The notes: a model not told the origin generated them from the sequence alone. DNA of 64,000 nt from RCIO01 sp040880025 (GCA_040880025.1 JBBDJD010000018.1:1-64000); one strand, 5' to 3'; shown: positions 19,457 through 28,001, numbered from the stretch's first letter. Numbers and translations: made by a program.

Positions 19457-20914
19457 GTGCAATATCTCGCCGTCCGCGCCGCCATTCATGTCGCCGCCGT
19501 CCTGTCCATCTACCTATCCGCCGCGATGCTGATTCCAGCCGCGGTCGATCTCTATTACGGCAATCCCGACTGGCAGGTCTTCGCGTTTTCGGCCTTGTTC
19601 ACCGGCGGGCTGGGGCTTGCGGTGATGCTTGCCACGCAGGGCCGCGCGCCGACCATCAGCGCCCGCTTCGGCTTCCTCGTCGTCAATCTACTGTGGCTGA
19701 CCGCCTGCGCGGTCGGCGCGGTGCCGCTACTCGCATCGTCGGTCGAGCTCAGCTTCACCGACGCGGTGTTCGAGGCGGTGTCGGGCATGACGACGACGGG
19801 AGCGACCGTCATCACCGGCCTCGACGACCTCCCGCCGGGCCTTCTTATCTGGCGTTCGCTGCTGCAATGGTTCGGCGGGCTTGGCGTGATTGCGCTCGGC
19901 ATGTTCATTCTGCCGCTGCTCAATGTCGGCGGCGTGTCCTATTTCCAGATCGAATCGTCGAGCATGGACGACCGGCCATTCGCACGGTTCTCCACCTATA
20001 CGACCAGTCTCGTCGCGGTCTATGCGACGCTCACAGTGGCCTGCGCCATCTGCTACGCGGCGGCCGGCATGACCGGCTTCGACGCGATCAACCATGCTCT
20101 GACCAGCATTTCGACGGCGGGTTTTTCCACCCATGACGCCTCCATGGGCCACTACGATCAAAATCTCGCCGTGCTGTGGGTCGGCACTGTGTCGATGTTC
20201 ATCGGCGCGCTGCCCTTCGCCATCCTGATCCTGTTCATCTCGCGCGGCCGTCTCGACGCGCTGACCGACCCGCAGATCAAGGTCTTTGTCGGCTACCTGG
20301 TCACCTTCATTCTGGCGGTCACGATCTACCGGCGGCTGACCACCGACGAGACCTTCTTCGACGCGCTGACCCATTCGGCCTTCAACTTCACTTCGATCAT
20401 AACGACGACGGGCTACGCCAGCGGCGACTACATGACCTGGGGGCCGTTCGTGGCGGCGGCGGCGTTCATCGCCACATTCCTCGGCGGCTGCTCCGGCTCC
20501 ACGACGGGCGGCATCAAGGCGTACCGCTTCCTGATCGTGTTCGAGCTGCTCGCCAACGGCCTGCGCCGCCTCGTCTATCCCAACACCGTGCTCACCGTCC
20601 GCTACGGTGACCGCGTGGTGGAGGACGAGGTGCAGCGCGCCGTGGTGCTGTTCGTGGCGTCGTTCCTCGTCATCTGGGGCATCGGCACGCTGATCCTGGC
20701 CGCGACCGGCCTCGACATTATCACGTCGCTGTCGGGCATGGCGGCGACGCTGACCAATGTCGGCCCCGGCATCGGCGATATCATCGGTCCCGCCGGGACC
20801 TATGCACCGGTTCCCGATTTCGCCAAATGGGTGCTGGCGCTCGCCATGCTGCTCGGCCGGCTGGAAATCCTCGCCGTGCTGGTGATCCTGTCGCCCGTGT
20901 TCTGGGAGCGCTGA
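19457..20914 (+). CDS. trkH: TrkH family potassium uptake protein
   Basis: A 485-residue polytopic channel-like transporter. The four P-loop filter segments can be read: TTTGATVITG, STAGFSTHD, TTTGYASGD and LTNVGPGIGD, as in TrkH/KtrB/HKT proteins. It forms the membrane pore of the Trk K+ uptake system and needs the cytoplasmic regulator TrkA, whose gene is in this window at 53378. The start is GTG (19457), with weak upstream signals. It lies 3 bases before the convergent hydrolase stop. Confidence 0.92.
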   Translation: MQYLAVRAAIHVAAVLSIYLSAAMLIPAAVDLYYGNPDWQVFAFSALFTGGLGLAVMLATQGRAPTISARFGFLVVNLLWLTACAVGAVPLLASSVELSFTDAVFEAVSGMTTTGATVITGLDDLPPGLLIWRSLLQWFGGLGVIALGMFILPLLNVGGVSYFQIESSSMDDRPFARFSTYTTSLVAVYATLTVACAICYAAAGMTGFDAINHALTSISTAGFSTHDASMGHYDQNLAVLWVGTVSMFIGALPFAILILFISRGRLDALTDPQIKVFVGYLVTFILAVTIYRRLTTDETFFDALTHSAFNFTSIITTTGYASGDYMTWGPFVAAAAFIATFLGGCSGSTTGGIKAYRFLIVFELLANGLRRLVYPNTVLTVRYGDRVVEDEVQRAVVLFVASFLVIWGIGTLILAATGLDIITSLSGMAATLTNVGPGIGDIIGPAGTYAPVPDFAKWVLALAMLLGRLEILAVLVILSPVFWER

Positions 20915-20917
20915 ACC

Positions 20918-21817
20918 CTACCCGGCAGCCGGCGAATTTCCGGCGACGCGCCGGAAGAAGCGGTCTATCGCATCGGCCGCCGGCCCGATCAGCCGCTCGT
21001 CGTCGTAGAAGTCGATCTGGCCCTGCGAGGAAAGCCACAACTCTTCCTTCTCCGCCGCCACGGCATCGAAGAAGCGGTGAGCCAGCGCCGGCGCAAGCGC
21101 CTTTTCGGAGTGGACGATGATCACCGGCGCACGAATGTCTCCCGCAACGCGCTGGACGTCGAAGGGCAGCGTGTACGCGCGTGACTGAACGGCAAAGCCG
21201 TTGACGTAGTTCGCTACCGCGCCGCGCTGCGTGCCGTAAAAGGCGTAGGCCTCGTCGAGCGGCATCGCGACATCGCCATTGTCCGGCGCGACAGCTGGTA
21301 TCGTCTCGGCGTAACCCGTTTGGCGCCAGCGCGCCTCGGCCGCCCGCGCCCGCTCGATCGCCTCCTGGTAACCGTCCCCGAGCCATGATTTCGTTTGTTG
21401 AGCGTCGGAATATACGCCGGCCACGCCGGCGAAGGCACGCACACGCCAATCATTGGCGACGGACTGAGCCATGTAGCCGCCGCCAGCGCACACGCCGACC
21501 GCGAAAACAGGCAGTCCCGCCGTACGCTCGTCCCGCGACAGCGCGGTAATCGCCTCGCCAATGTCTTCCGCCTTGCCCTGCGGCGTCTCGAACTGCCTTG
21601 GCAGCCCGCCGCTCTGGCCGAATCCGCGATGATCGAAGGCGAGCGCTGCATATCCCCGCTCGGCAAGAGCGCGCGCATAGGCGCCCGCCGCCTGCTCCTT
21701 GACCGAAGTCAGCGGCCCGGTCGTCACCACCGACCCGTTGGTCTCCCAATCGGGCCGGAAGAGCGTTCCGGCCATGACCTCGCCGCGGCTTTGAAAGCTG
21801 AATTTCTCCTCGCGCAT
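20918..21817 (-). CDS. alpha/beta hydrolase with cysteine nucleophile
   Basis: A 299-residue alpha/beta hydrolase. The nucleophile elbow reads GVCAGG with C110 in place of Ser, as in dienelactone hydrolase-like members. The oxyanion/DHRG segment is FDHRGFGQSGG (61-71), and a late acid site lies in IIVHSEKALAP. Start follows AGAGGAGAG. It is divergent from a LysR regulator, a typical arrangement for an inducible catabolic or detoxifying enzyme. Substrate unknown; the N-terminal RGEVMAGTLFRP is shared with YcjY/FrsA-like esterases. Confidence 0.83.
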   Translation of the reverse strand: MREEKFSFQSRGEVMAGTLFRPDWETNGSVVTTGPLTSVKEQAAGAYARALAERGYAALAFDHRGFGQSGGLPRQFETPQGKAEDIGEAITALSRDERTAGLPVFAVGVCAGGGYMAQSVANDWRVRAFAGVAGVYSDAQQTKSWLGDGYQEAIERARAAEARWRQTGYAETIPAVAPDNGDVAMPLDEAYAFYGTQRGAVANYVNGFAVQSRAYTLPFDVQRVAGDIRAPVIIVHSEKALAPALAHRFFDAVAAEKEELWLSSQGQIDFYDDERLIGPAADAIDRFFRRVAGNSPAAG

Positions 21818-21900
21818 CGCGCTCTCCTCTCTGGTGTTCGGATTTCACACACGGGCAAGACATGGGACTGCCGCGACTATCCTTCCAATCGATATTTGCT

Positions 21901-21917
21901 ATACATTCCATCTGTAT
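21901..21917. promoter_or_regulatory. inverted repeat at the LysR start, candidate operator
   Basis: ATACA-N7-TGTAT is an inverted repeat overlapping the first bases of the LysR coding region. It is nested in a wider ATATT...AATAT dyad (21892-21925). LysR proteins bind interrupted dyads near divergent promoters, so this is a plausible autoregulatory site controlling the hydrolase as well. Confidence 0.45.
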
Positions 21918-22818
21918 GGTGAATATACGCTCCTTCGATCTCAACCTCCTGCGCGCGCTGGACGCTCTTTTGAGCGAGAGCCAGGTGTCGGCCGCCGCGC
22001 GCAAGCTCAATCTCAGCCAGCCCGCGACGAGTGCCGCGCTTTCAAGGCTGCGCGTCGCGCTCGGCGATCCGCTGCTGGTGCGCGAAGGCCGGTCAATGAT
22101 CCTCACCCATCTCGCGCGCGATCTGCGGCCGAAGGTACAGCGGCTTCTGGAAGAGATCGGGGAGACGCTGAATCCCGCGCGCCAGTTTGACCCGGCAAAT
22201 TCCGAGCGCCGCTTCCGCATTGGCGCCAACGACTATGCGGCCCTTGTCGTGCTCGCCCCGCTGGCTGCCCGCCTCCAGAACACCGCGCCGCGCACCGCCA
22301 TTGAAATCCTCCCGCTGGAGGACAATTTCGCCGAACGCCTCGCCGCCGGCGATTACGATCTGGCTATCCGCGACGCCTGGTCTCTGGGTGCGGCTCACAA
22401 CAGGGAAACCCTCTTTCACGAGGACTATGTGGCAATTGCCCGCCGCGACCATCCGCGGCTTTCGGCGACGCCCTCGCTGGATGAGTTCCTGGCCGAAAGT
22501 CATGTGCTGATCGCACCGAGGGCGGGAACGGGCGGGCCGGTGGACGCGGCGCTTGCCCGGATCGGGCGCGAACGACAAGTCGCCGTCACCGTGCCGCATT
22601 TCCTCGCCGCCCCGGCGATCGTGGCCGCTACCGATCTCGTCATGACTGTCGCGCGGCGCATCGCGCTCCGCTTCGCCGACCAATACGGGCTGAGGCTGTT
22701 TAAGCCGCCGGTCGTCTTGCGCGGCTTTTCGGTCGCCATGGCCTGGCCGACCGCAAGCGCGGGCGATCCCGGCGCAGAGTGGCTGAAGGATCAGGTGCGG
22801 AGGCTCTCCTACTCCTGA
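21916..22818 (+). CDS. LysR family transcriptional regulator
   Basis: A 300-residue LTTR. The winged HTH is VSAAARKLNLSQPATSAALS (about 25-44), followed by the periplasmic-binding-like effector domain. The NodD/SyrM-like features LLRALDALL and RFRIGANDYAALVVL put it near the NodD-type subgroup. The ATG at 21916 gives the usual opening MVNIRSFDLNLLRALDAL; an upstream ATG at 21862 is less likely. Divergent from the Cys-hydrolase gene at 20918, its likely target. Confidence 0.9.
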   Translation: MVNIRSFDLNLLRALDALLSESQVSAAARKLNLSQPATSAALSRLRVALGDPLLVREGRSMILTHLARDLRPKVQRLLEEIGETLNPARQFDPANSERRFRIGANDYAALVVLAPLAARLQNTAPRTAIEILPLEDNFAERLAAGDYDLAIRDAWSLGAAHNRETLFHEDYVAIARRDHPRLSATPSLDEFLAESHVLIAPRAGTGGPVDAALARIGRERQVAVTVPHFLAAPAIVAATDLVMTVARRIALRFADQYGLRLFKPPVVLRGFSVAMAWPTASAGDPGAEWLKDQVRRLSYS

Positions 22819-22828
22819 AACGGCCCCG

Positions 22829-24640
22829 TCACACGAACAGGTCGACCTTCTCGAACTTCGTCACGTCGATGATGCCGGCGTCGGAAATCCTGAGTTCGGG
22901 GATGACCACCAGCGCCAGCAGCGAGTGCTGCATGTAGGCGTTGTTGAGGCTGCACCCCATATCGCGCATCGCCTGCGTCAGTTGCGCCGCCTTCCCGGCC
23001 ACGACCTCGGCGCGCTCGTCCGACATCAGGCCGGCGATCGGCATTTCCACCAGCGCGAGCTGTTTGCCTTCCGACACCAGCACCACCCCGCCGCCGACCT
23101 TGCCGAGGATATTGGCGGCGACGGCCATATCCTCCTTGTTGGTGCCGACCACGATCATGTGGTGGCTGTCATGCGCCACAGTCGAGGCCATGGCGCAGTC
23201 CGTGACGTAGCCGAAGCCGGATACGAAGCCGTTGGTGACTGCGCCGGTGCCGCGATGGCGCTCGACCAGCGCGATCTGGCAGACGTCGTTGCGCCGGTCC
23301 ATCTCGACCAGCCCGTCCTTCACCGCGAGATCGGCCTCCAGCGCGCGCGTCGGCGCCTGGTTTTCCACCACGCCGATGACGCGGACGCGGACCTCATTCG
23401 CGCCAGCGGGTGCGGGAATATCGTAGTCCGCCGCCGCCAGTTGCTTGCCGAGCTTGACGGTGTTTTTCGCCTTCGCCGGATATTCATAGGGCGCGATTTC
23501 GGCGGTGAGCCGTCCGTCCCTGGCCAGCCGCTGCCCACGCGCATAAACCTCGTCGATCCTGAGTTCGGCGAGGTTCGAGACGATCAGGAAATCGGCGCGG
23601 CGGCCGGGCGTGATCGAGCCCAGTTCGCGCTCCAGCCCGAAATGCCCGGCCGTGTTGATCGTCGCCATCTGGATCGCGGTGATCGGGTTCAGGCCCTGCT
23701 GGATCGCATGGCGGACCACACGGTCCATATGGCCGTCATTGACCAGCGTGCCGGAATGGCTGTCGTCGGTGCACAGGATGAAATTGCGGGGATCGAGCCC
23801 GCTCTCCGTCACCGCCTTGATCTGGCTGGCAACGTCGTACCAGGCCGAACCCAGCCGGAGCATCGCCTTCATGCCCTGCCGCACGCGGGCGATGGCGTCC
23901 TCGGGCCTGGTGCCCTCATGGTCGTCCTGCGGCCCGCCCGCCACATAACCGTGAAACGGCAGGCCCAGATCAGGCGAGGCGTAGTGCCCGCCGACCGTCT
24001 TGCCGGCCTTCATGGTCTCGCGAATGCCGCCGACCATGGTTTCGTTGTTGGCGGCGACGCCCGGAAAATTCATCACCTCGCCAAGCCCGATGATGTTTGG
24101 CCATTGCATGGCCTCGGCCACGTCGGCGGGGCTGATTTCCGCGCCGGCCAGCTCGAGACCGGGTGCCGAGGGCACGCAGGACGGCATCTGCACATAGACG
24201 TTGATCGGCGCGGCCACGGCCTCGTCATGCATGAGACGCACGCCCGCCAGTCCCAGCACGTTGGCAATCTCGTGCGGGTCGATGAACATGGAGGTCGTGC
24301 CATGCGGGATGACGGCGCGGCAGAACTCCGTCACCGTCACCATGCCGCTTTCGACATGCATGTGGCCGTCGCACAGGCCGGGAACCAGATAGCGCCCGCC
24401 GGCGTCGACCACCCTGGTGTGCTCGCCGATGGCGTGGCTGGCGTCAGGCCCGCAATAGGCGAAGCGGCCCTCCACGATGGCGATGTCGGTGCCGGGTATC
24501 ACCTCGCCGGAATGCACGTTCACCCAGCGCCCGTTGCGCACCACCATGTCGGCGGGCTTTCTGCCCGTCGCCACATCGACCAGCGCCGGCGCGATATCGG
24601 CCCAGGGTTTCGGGGCCGTCCACGCGTTCTTCTTCGCCAT
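22829..24640 (-). CDS. ade: adenine deaminase
   Basis: A 603-residue amidohydrolase converting adenine to hypoxanthine and ammonia in purine salvage. Metal ligands DGHMHVESG (H93, H95), then IDPHEIANVLG, CTDDSHSG and the C-terminal VAHDSHHMIVVG block match the Ade family; length is as expected. Start follows GGAGAGAATTC. It is transcribed in the same direction as the 35-residue membrane protein upstream (67 bases away). Confidence 0.93.
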   Translation of the reverse strand: MAKKNAWTAPKPWADIAPALVDVATGRKPADMVVRNGRWVNVHSGEVIPGTDIAIVEGRFAYCGPDASHAIGEHTRVVDAGGRYLVPGLCDGHMHVESGMVTVTEFCRAVIPHGTTSMFIDPHEIANVLGLAGVRLMHDEAVAAPINVYVQMPSCVPSAPGLELAGAEISPADVAEAMQWPNIIGLGEVMNFPGVAANNETMVGGIRETMKAGKTVGGHYASPDLGLPFHGYVAGGPQDDHEGTRPEDAIARVRQGMKAMLRLGSAWYDVASQIKAVTESGLDPRNFILCTDDSHSGTLVNDGHMDRVVRHAIQQGLNPITAIQMATINTAGHFGLERELGSITPGRRADFLIVSNLAELRIDEVYARGQRLARDGRLTAEIAPYEYPAKAKNTVKLGKQLAAADYDIPAPAGANEVRVRVIGVVENQAPTRALEADLAVKDGLVEMDRRNDVCQIALVERHRGTGAVTNGFVSGFGYVTDCAMASTVAHDSHHMIVVGTNKEDMAVAANILGKVGGGVVLVSEGKQLALVEMPIAGLMSDERAEVVAGKAAQLTQAMRDMGCSLNNAYMQHSLLALVVIPELRISDAGIIDVTKFEKVDLFV

Positions 24641-24707
24641 GAATTCTCTCCTGATTCAGGAGCGAATGTGCCAATGCACGGAGCGTTTGGCCAGATCGTA
24701 TCTCGGC

Positions 24708-24815
24708 CTATTTTCTCGACTTGTTCCAGGTCATGTCGGCGTAGACCAGCGCGCCTGCGAACAGGACGAAGATGACGCCTATTGCGGCCACAATGATTGC
24801 GACGTCGGTCGGCAT
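24708..24815 (-). CDS. 35-residue single-pass membrane protein
   Basis: A very short gene with a strong Shine-Dalgarno (AAAGGAGG, 7 bases before ATG). The product opens MPTDVAIIVAAIGVIFVLFA, continues GALVYADMTW and ends NKSRK: one transmembrane helix with an acidic/periplasmic N-side and a basic tail. A perfect FNR/FixK-type box lies 56 bases upstream. The size and topology recall small accessory subunits of respiratory oxidases, but the known CydX and CcoQ motifs are absent, so the partner is unknown. Confidence 0.7.
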   Translation of the reverse strand: MPTDVAIIVAAIGVIFVLFAGALVYADMTWNKSRK

Positions 24816-24870
24816 GGGAATTCCTCCTTTGATGACAAGGCATCATTGGAGGATGGCGGCGCTCTCTGCG

Positions 24871-24884
24871 TTGACTTGGGTCAA
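24871..24884 (-). promoter_or_regulatory. FNR/FixK-type box upstream of the small membrane protein
   Basis: TTGAC-N4-GTCAA is a perfect dyad matching the Crp/FNR-family consensus TTGA-N6-TCAA used by FixK, FnrL and FnrN in alphaproteobacteria. It overlaps the stop codon of the upstream CBS-domain gene and lies 56 bases before the start of the 35-residue gene, a distance that allows an activator position. Confidence 0.6.
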
Positions 24885-25693
24885 GTCTGGTTGGTTGTAA
24901 TCAATTGCCCGATTATCCAGCCTTCGATCACTCGCCGCGTCACGATGCCCTCGAAACGACCATGCCTGTCGATTATCGCAGCTACGTTCGCATTTGCGAC
25001 GAGAAGTTCAGAGTACGTTTCCTCGACGCTTGCATCGATGTTGACAAAGACCCGAGACGCGAGACCGCCTTTTGCCTGGAACCGTGGGTTGGTCAGCGCG
25101 AGACCGAGTTCGCTTGCAATGATTTCGCTAAAGGGGTCGCTCGTCACCACCAAGCCCGTCGACGCCACATGTTTGAAATTCCGCGCGGTAAGCTTGATTC
25201 TGAGAATTTCCTGCAGGGAACTTGCCTCTAGGAGACCAATTGGCTGAAACCTATCATCCACGACGACCAAAGCCACGAACGCACCGCATAGCATCGAGCG
25301 CCTAATCTGCAGCGCGATATGTTGCACGAGCCGTTTGTCGTCATCACTCAATTCCGGCGGCAGAATACCTTCCTGTACGACGTAATATGGCCGACAAGGC
25401 CTTGTGAACATGTCTTTGAGAAAGTTCGGATTACTCGCCGCTTCATCAACAATGAGCAGATCCGCCGCCTCGGCGGCCGAAACAATTCGGTTTTGAGCAA
25501 TAGCGCTAAATTTCGCCTTCCAGCCTAAGCCCTCGAGTTCTGTGATAGCACCGCTGAGTAGAAGAAATGCGATCAACGGAGCAAGCAGGAGTGAGACCTT
25601 GGATGCTTCGCCGATCTCGATCCTAAAGATACCTACTAATGCGATTAGTACTAACCCAGCGACAAGCAACCCAAGAATTAATAGAATTTCCAT
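24881..25693 (-). CDS. membrane protein with CBS-like domain pair, AT-rich
   Basis: A 270-residue protein. Two hydrophobic helices (about 2-22 and 32-50) precede a cytoplasmic part that looks like two CBS units: ALVVVDDRFQPIGLLEASSL and ANVAAIIDRHGRFEGIVTRR. CBS pairs usually bind adenine nucleotides. The gene is visibly more AT-rich than its neighbours and uses codons such as TTA and AAT freely, which suggests recent transfer. No other domain was recognised. Start ATG at 25693 follows GGGGATGGAGC. Confidence 0.65.
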   Translation of the reverse strand: MEILLILGLLVAGLVLIALVGIFRIEIGEASKVSLLLAPLIAFLLLSGAITELEGLGWKAKFSAIAQNRIVSAAEAADLLIVDEAASNPNFLKDMFTRPCRPYYVVQEGILPPELSDDDKRLVQHIALQIRRSMLCGAFVALVVVDDRFQPIGLLEASSLQEILRIKLTARNFKHVASTGLVVTSDPFSEIIASELGLALTNPRFQAKGGLASRVFVNIDASVEETYSELLVANANVAAIIDRHGRFEGIVTRRVIEGWIIGQLITTNQT

Positions 25694-25834
25694 GCTCCAT
25701 CCCCTGCGCCATTAATTCTAATATAACAGAAGGCGCTTCATTTGCATCCGATACTTTACCACGCTTGGTGCCGATGACACTCGTCCCCGTGAGCGAGCCA
25801 GCGGCGCAGGGGATTAGAGGAGCATGGTTGCATT

Positions 25835-25854
25835 CATACCAACCGTACGGTATG
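25835..25854. promoter_or_regulatory. operator-like dyad upstream of tetR
   Basis: CATACC...GGTATG forms an inverted repeat with the palindromic core ACCGTACGGT, ending 8 bases before the TetR start. Sites of this kind are the usual operators of autoregulated TetR repressors, here placed to block the promoter of the whole tetR-GFA-VOC operon. Confidence 0.65.
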
Positions 25855-25862
25855 TATTCTCC

Positions 25863-26498
25863 ATGCCCAGACCGACCAAACAGCAACCCGAACGCGGCGA
25901 CGCACGAACCCGCCTTCTCGAAGCCGCGCGCGACGTGATCCGCGCCAAGGGCTACGCCGCAACCTCGGTCGACGATCTCTGCCAGGCGGCGGCGGTGACC
26001 AAGGGTTCGTTCTTTCATCACTTCAAGAGCAAGGAAGAACTTGGCGTCGTCGCCGCGCGCTTCTGGGCCGACACGACCAGCGCCTTCTTCGCCGCCGCGC
26101 CTTACCATAAGCCTGCCGACCCGCTGGAGCGCGTTCTTGCCTATGTCGCCTTCCGCAGGTCGATCATTTCGGACGATCTGGCGGATTTCACTTGCCTCGT
26201 CGGCACCATGGCGGAAGAGGTGCATGCCACCTCGCCCGCGATCCGCGACGCCTGCGGCGCCAGCATCTTCGGCCATGCGGCGACGCTGGAGGCCGACATC
26301 ACGGCCGCCATGCGCCGGCACGGCGTTTCAGGCGTATCCGCCGAAAGCCTCGCCCGGCACACCCAGACGGTGATCCAGGGCGCATTCGTACTCGCCAAGG
26401 CGGGCAACGATCCCGAAATCGCCCGCGAAAGCCTTGACCATCTCGACCGCTACATAAGGCTGCTGTTCGGCCGGAATGAATTGGAGACCATGCAATGA
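25863..26498 (+). CDS. TetR family transcriptional repressor
   Basis: A 211-residue TetR protein. HTH region: AARDVIRAKGYAATSVDDLC then AAVTKGSFFHHFKSKEEL. The remaining helical domain is the ligand-binding part. The ATG at 25863 (MPRPTKQQ) fits the family; an ATG 39 bases earlier lies inside the operator dyad. It overlaps the following GFA gene by ATGA, so repressor and enzymes form one operon. In such layouts the inducer is often an electrophile or aldehyde handled by the downstream enzymes (inference). Confidence 0.9.
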   Translation: MPRPTKQQPERGDARTRLLEAARDVIRAKGYAATSVDDLCQAAAVTKGSFFHHFKSKEELGVVAARFWADTTSAFFAAAPYHKPADPLERVLAYVAFRRSIISDDLADFTCLVGTMAEEVHATSPAIRDACGASIFGHAATLEADITAAMRRHGVSGVSAESLARHTQTVIQGAFVLAKAGNDPEIARESLDHLDRYIRLLFGRNELETMQ

Positions 26499-27031
26499 CA
26501 GGAACGACCGAACTCGCCTGCCACTGCGGCGAGGTGCGCATCGAAGTCGCGGGTGCGCCGATCGTCAGCAGCGAATGCTGCTGCAATTCCTGTCGCGAGG
26601 CCGGTGCGCGGATCGGCGCCCTGCCCGGCGCAAAGCCGGTGGTCGACGACAAGGGCGCGACCCGCTTCGAGCTCTACCGCAAGGACCGCGTGCGCTTCGT
26701 CTCAGGCGCGGAGCACCTCAGGGAGTTCCGTCTGACGCCCAAATCGAAGACCCGCCGCGTCGTCGCCGCCTGCTGCAGCACGCCGCTTTTCCTCGAATTC
26801 CAGAGCGGCCACTGGCTCAGCGTCTATGGCGGGCTGTGGCCGAAGAACGCGCTGCCGCCGCTCCAGATGCGGACGATGGTGATGGACCTGCCCGATGCCT
26901 CGGTTCTGCCCGACGACGTGCCGAACGCCAGGCGGCAGTCGGCATCCTTCATGGTGAAGCTGCTCGGCGCGTGGGCCGCGATGGGCTTCCGGGTTCCGAA
27001 AATCCGGGTGAATGGCGCCCTCGGCGTGTGA
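26495..27031 (+). CDS. GFA-like (CENP-V fold) zinc protein
   Basis: A 178-residue protein with zinc-binding Cys clusters CHCG (9-12), ECCCNSC (27-33) and VAACCSTPL, the pattern of glutathione-dependent formaldehyde-activating-like proteins; it is longer than the other copy at 13792 and only distantly similar. Start codon overlaps the tetR stop (ATGA). Likely role: binding or transforming a thiol adduct of an aldehyde, by family analogy only. Confidence 0.75.
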   Translation: MTGTTELACHCGEVRIEVAGAPIVSSECCCNSCREAGARIGALPGAKPVVDDKGATRFELYRKDRVRFVSGAEHLREFRLTPKSKTRRVVAACCSTPLFLEFQSGHWLSVYGGLWPKNALPPLQMRTMVMDLPDASVLPDDVPNARRQSASFMVKLLGAWAAMGFRVPKIRVNGALGV

Positions 27032-27054
27032 CCAATGCAACAGGAGGACAGATC

Positions 27055-27435
27055 ATGGGACAGCCGGTCGTACATTTCGAGATCATAGGGAAGAAGCCGG
27101 AAAGGCTCCGGACCTACTACGCGGAACTGTTCGGATGGGCATTCGACACCAGCAGTCCGGTGGCGGATGCGATTTCCCGTCCGACCGACTATGGATTCGT
27201 CGACAGCGAAGACAATGGAGGCGGGATTCCGGGCGGCGTCGCGGGCGGTGACGGTTACGACGGCCACGTCACGTTCTATGTCGGCGTCGACGACGTGGAG
27301 GCCGCCCTTCGCAAGGCCGAATGCCTCGGCGGCACACGGCGCGTCGGACCGGTCAGTTCGCCGGGCGGGAACCTCGTCGTCGGCAAGTTCACCGACCCGG
27401 AAGGCCATCTGATCGGCGTCGCGGGCACGAAGTAG
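27055..27435 (+). CDS. VOC family (glyoxalase-like) protein
   Basis: A 126-residue single-domain VOC protein: HFEIIGKKPERLRTYYAELF at 8-27, then HVTFYVGVDDVEAALRKAE and a C-terminal FTDPEGHLIGV, the paired beta-alpha-beta modules and metal-ligand positions of glyoxalase/dioxygenase-like proteins. A GGAGG Shine-Dalgarno lies 8 bases before the ATG. Third gene of the tetR operon. Confidence 0.88.
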   Translation: MGQPVVHFEIIGKKPERLRTYYAELFGWAFDTSSPVADAISRPTDYGFVDSEDNGGGIPGGVAGGDGYDGHVTFYVGVDDVEAALRKAECLGGTRRVGPVSSPGGNLVVGKFTDPEGHLIGVAGTK

Positions 27436-27468
27436 CGTCGCGCGATCACTGTACCAGCGGAGAAGTCC

Positions 27469-27777
27469 ATGCCCGAAAGCGACAAGATCGAAGTCGAGAA
27501 CTTCACCTCGCCCAATCACAAATACCGCGTGAACCGCACCAAATACATGGCCATGCGCGAGGCGCTGATGGCGGTTCTTCCCTCCGATCCGCCCGACCTG
27601 ACGGTCGCCGAGGCCAAGACCGCCCTGCTCCCGCACCTCTCCGCCGAGCATTTCCCCGGTGGCGAGAAAGCCGGCTGGTGGCTCAAATGCGTCCAGCTCG
27701 ACCTCGAAGCCAAGGGCGTGATCGCGCGCGGACCGAAAAGCCCGGTGCGGTTGTTCAGGAAGTCGGATAAGAGCTGA
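27469..27777 (+). CDS. small DUF6958-like protein
   Basis: A 102-residue protein with a winged-helix-like pattern: VNRTKYMAMREALMAVLP, then EAKTALLPHL and GWWLKCVQLDLEAKGVI. It resembles proteins annotated DUF6958, often found beside VOC and TetR genes. Function unknown. Follows the VOC gene by 33 bases and ends the presumed operon. Confidence 0.65.
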   Translation: MPESDKIEVENFTSPNHKYRVNRTKYMAMREALMAVLPSDPPDLTVAEAKTALLPHLSAEHFPGGEKAGWWLKCVQLDLEAKGVIARGPKSPVRLFRKSDKS

Positions 27778-27786
27778 GCGCAAGCT

Positions 27787-27803
27787 CGAACCCGCAGGGT
27801 TCG
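27787..27803 (+). terminator. hairpin after the tetR operon
   Basis: CGAACCC-GCA-GGGTTCG, a 7-bp stem 10 bases after the last stop. No T-run follows, so the assignment as a terminator is tentative. Confidence 0.4.
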
Positions 27804-27881
27804 CAAGGGCGACCGCCCGTCGGCCGGTCAGGCCGCCCCGCGGAGACGATGAGCGCAGCGAATTCGTCGTGAGCGAGAAAC

Positions 27882-27967
27882 TGGTGCCCCCTGCCGGAAT
27901 CGAACCGGCACGGCCAATGGCCGAGGGATTTTAAGTCCCTTGCGTCTACCAGTTCCGCCAAGGGGGC
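27882..27967 (-). tRNA. tRNA-Leu (anticodon TAA)
   Basis: On the minus strand a class II tRNA is readable: acceptor stem GCCCCCT/AGGGGGC, anticodon loop CTTAAAA with TAA, a long variable arm (CGGCCATTGGCCG), T loop TTCGATT and an encoded CCA. TAA reads UUA (and UUG by wobble), so leucine. Confidence 0.97.
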
Positions 27968-28001
27968 ACGGCAGAAGCGTTACGGGAGCAGGGTCCGGCG
28001 A

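Noticed and set aside
22925..24775. A 616-residue open frame antisense to adenine deaminase
   Set aside because: His/Arg/Asp-rich composition typical of GC-skew shadows; ade itself has all family motifs.
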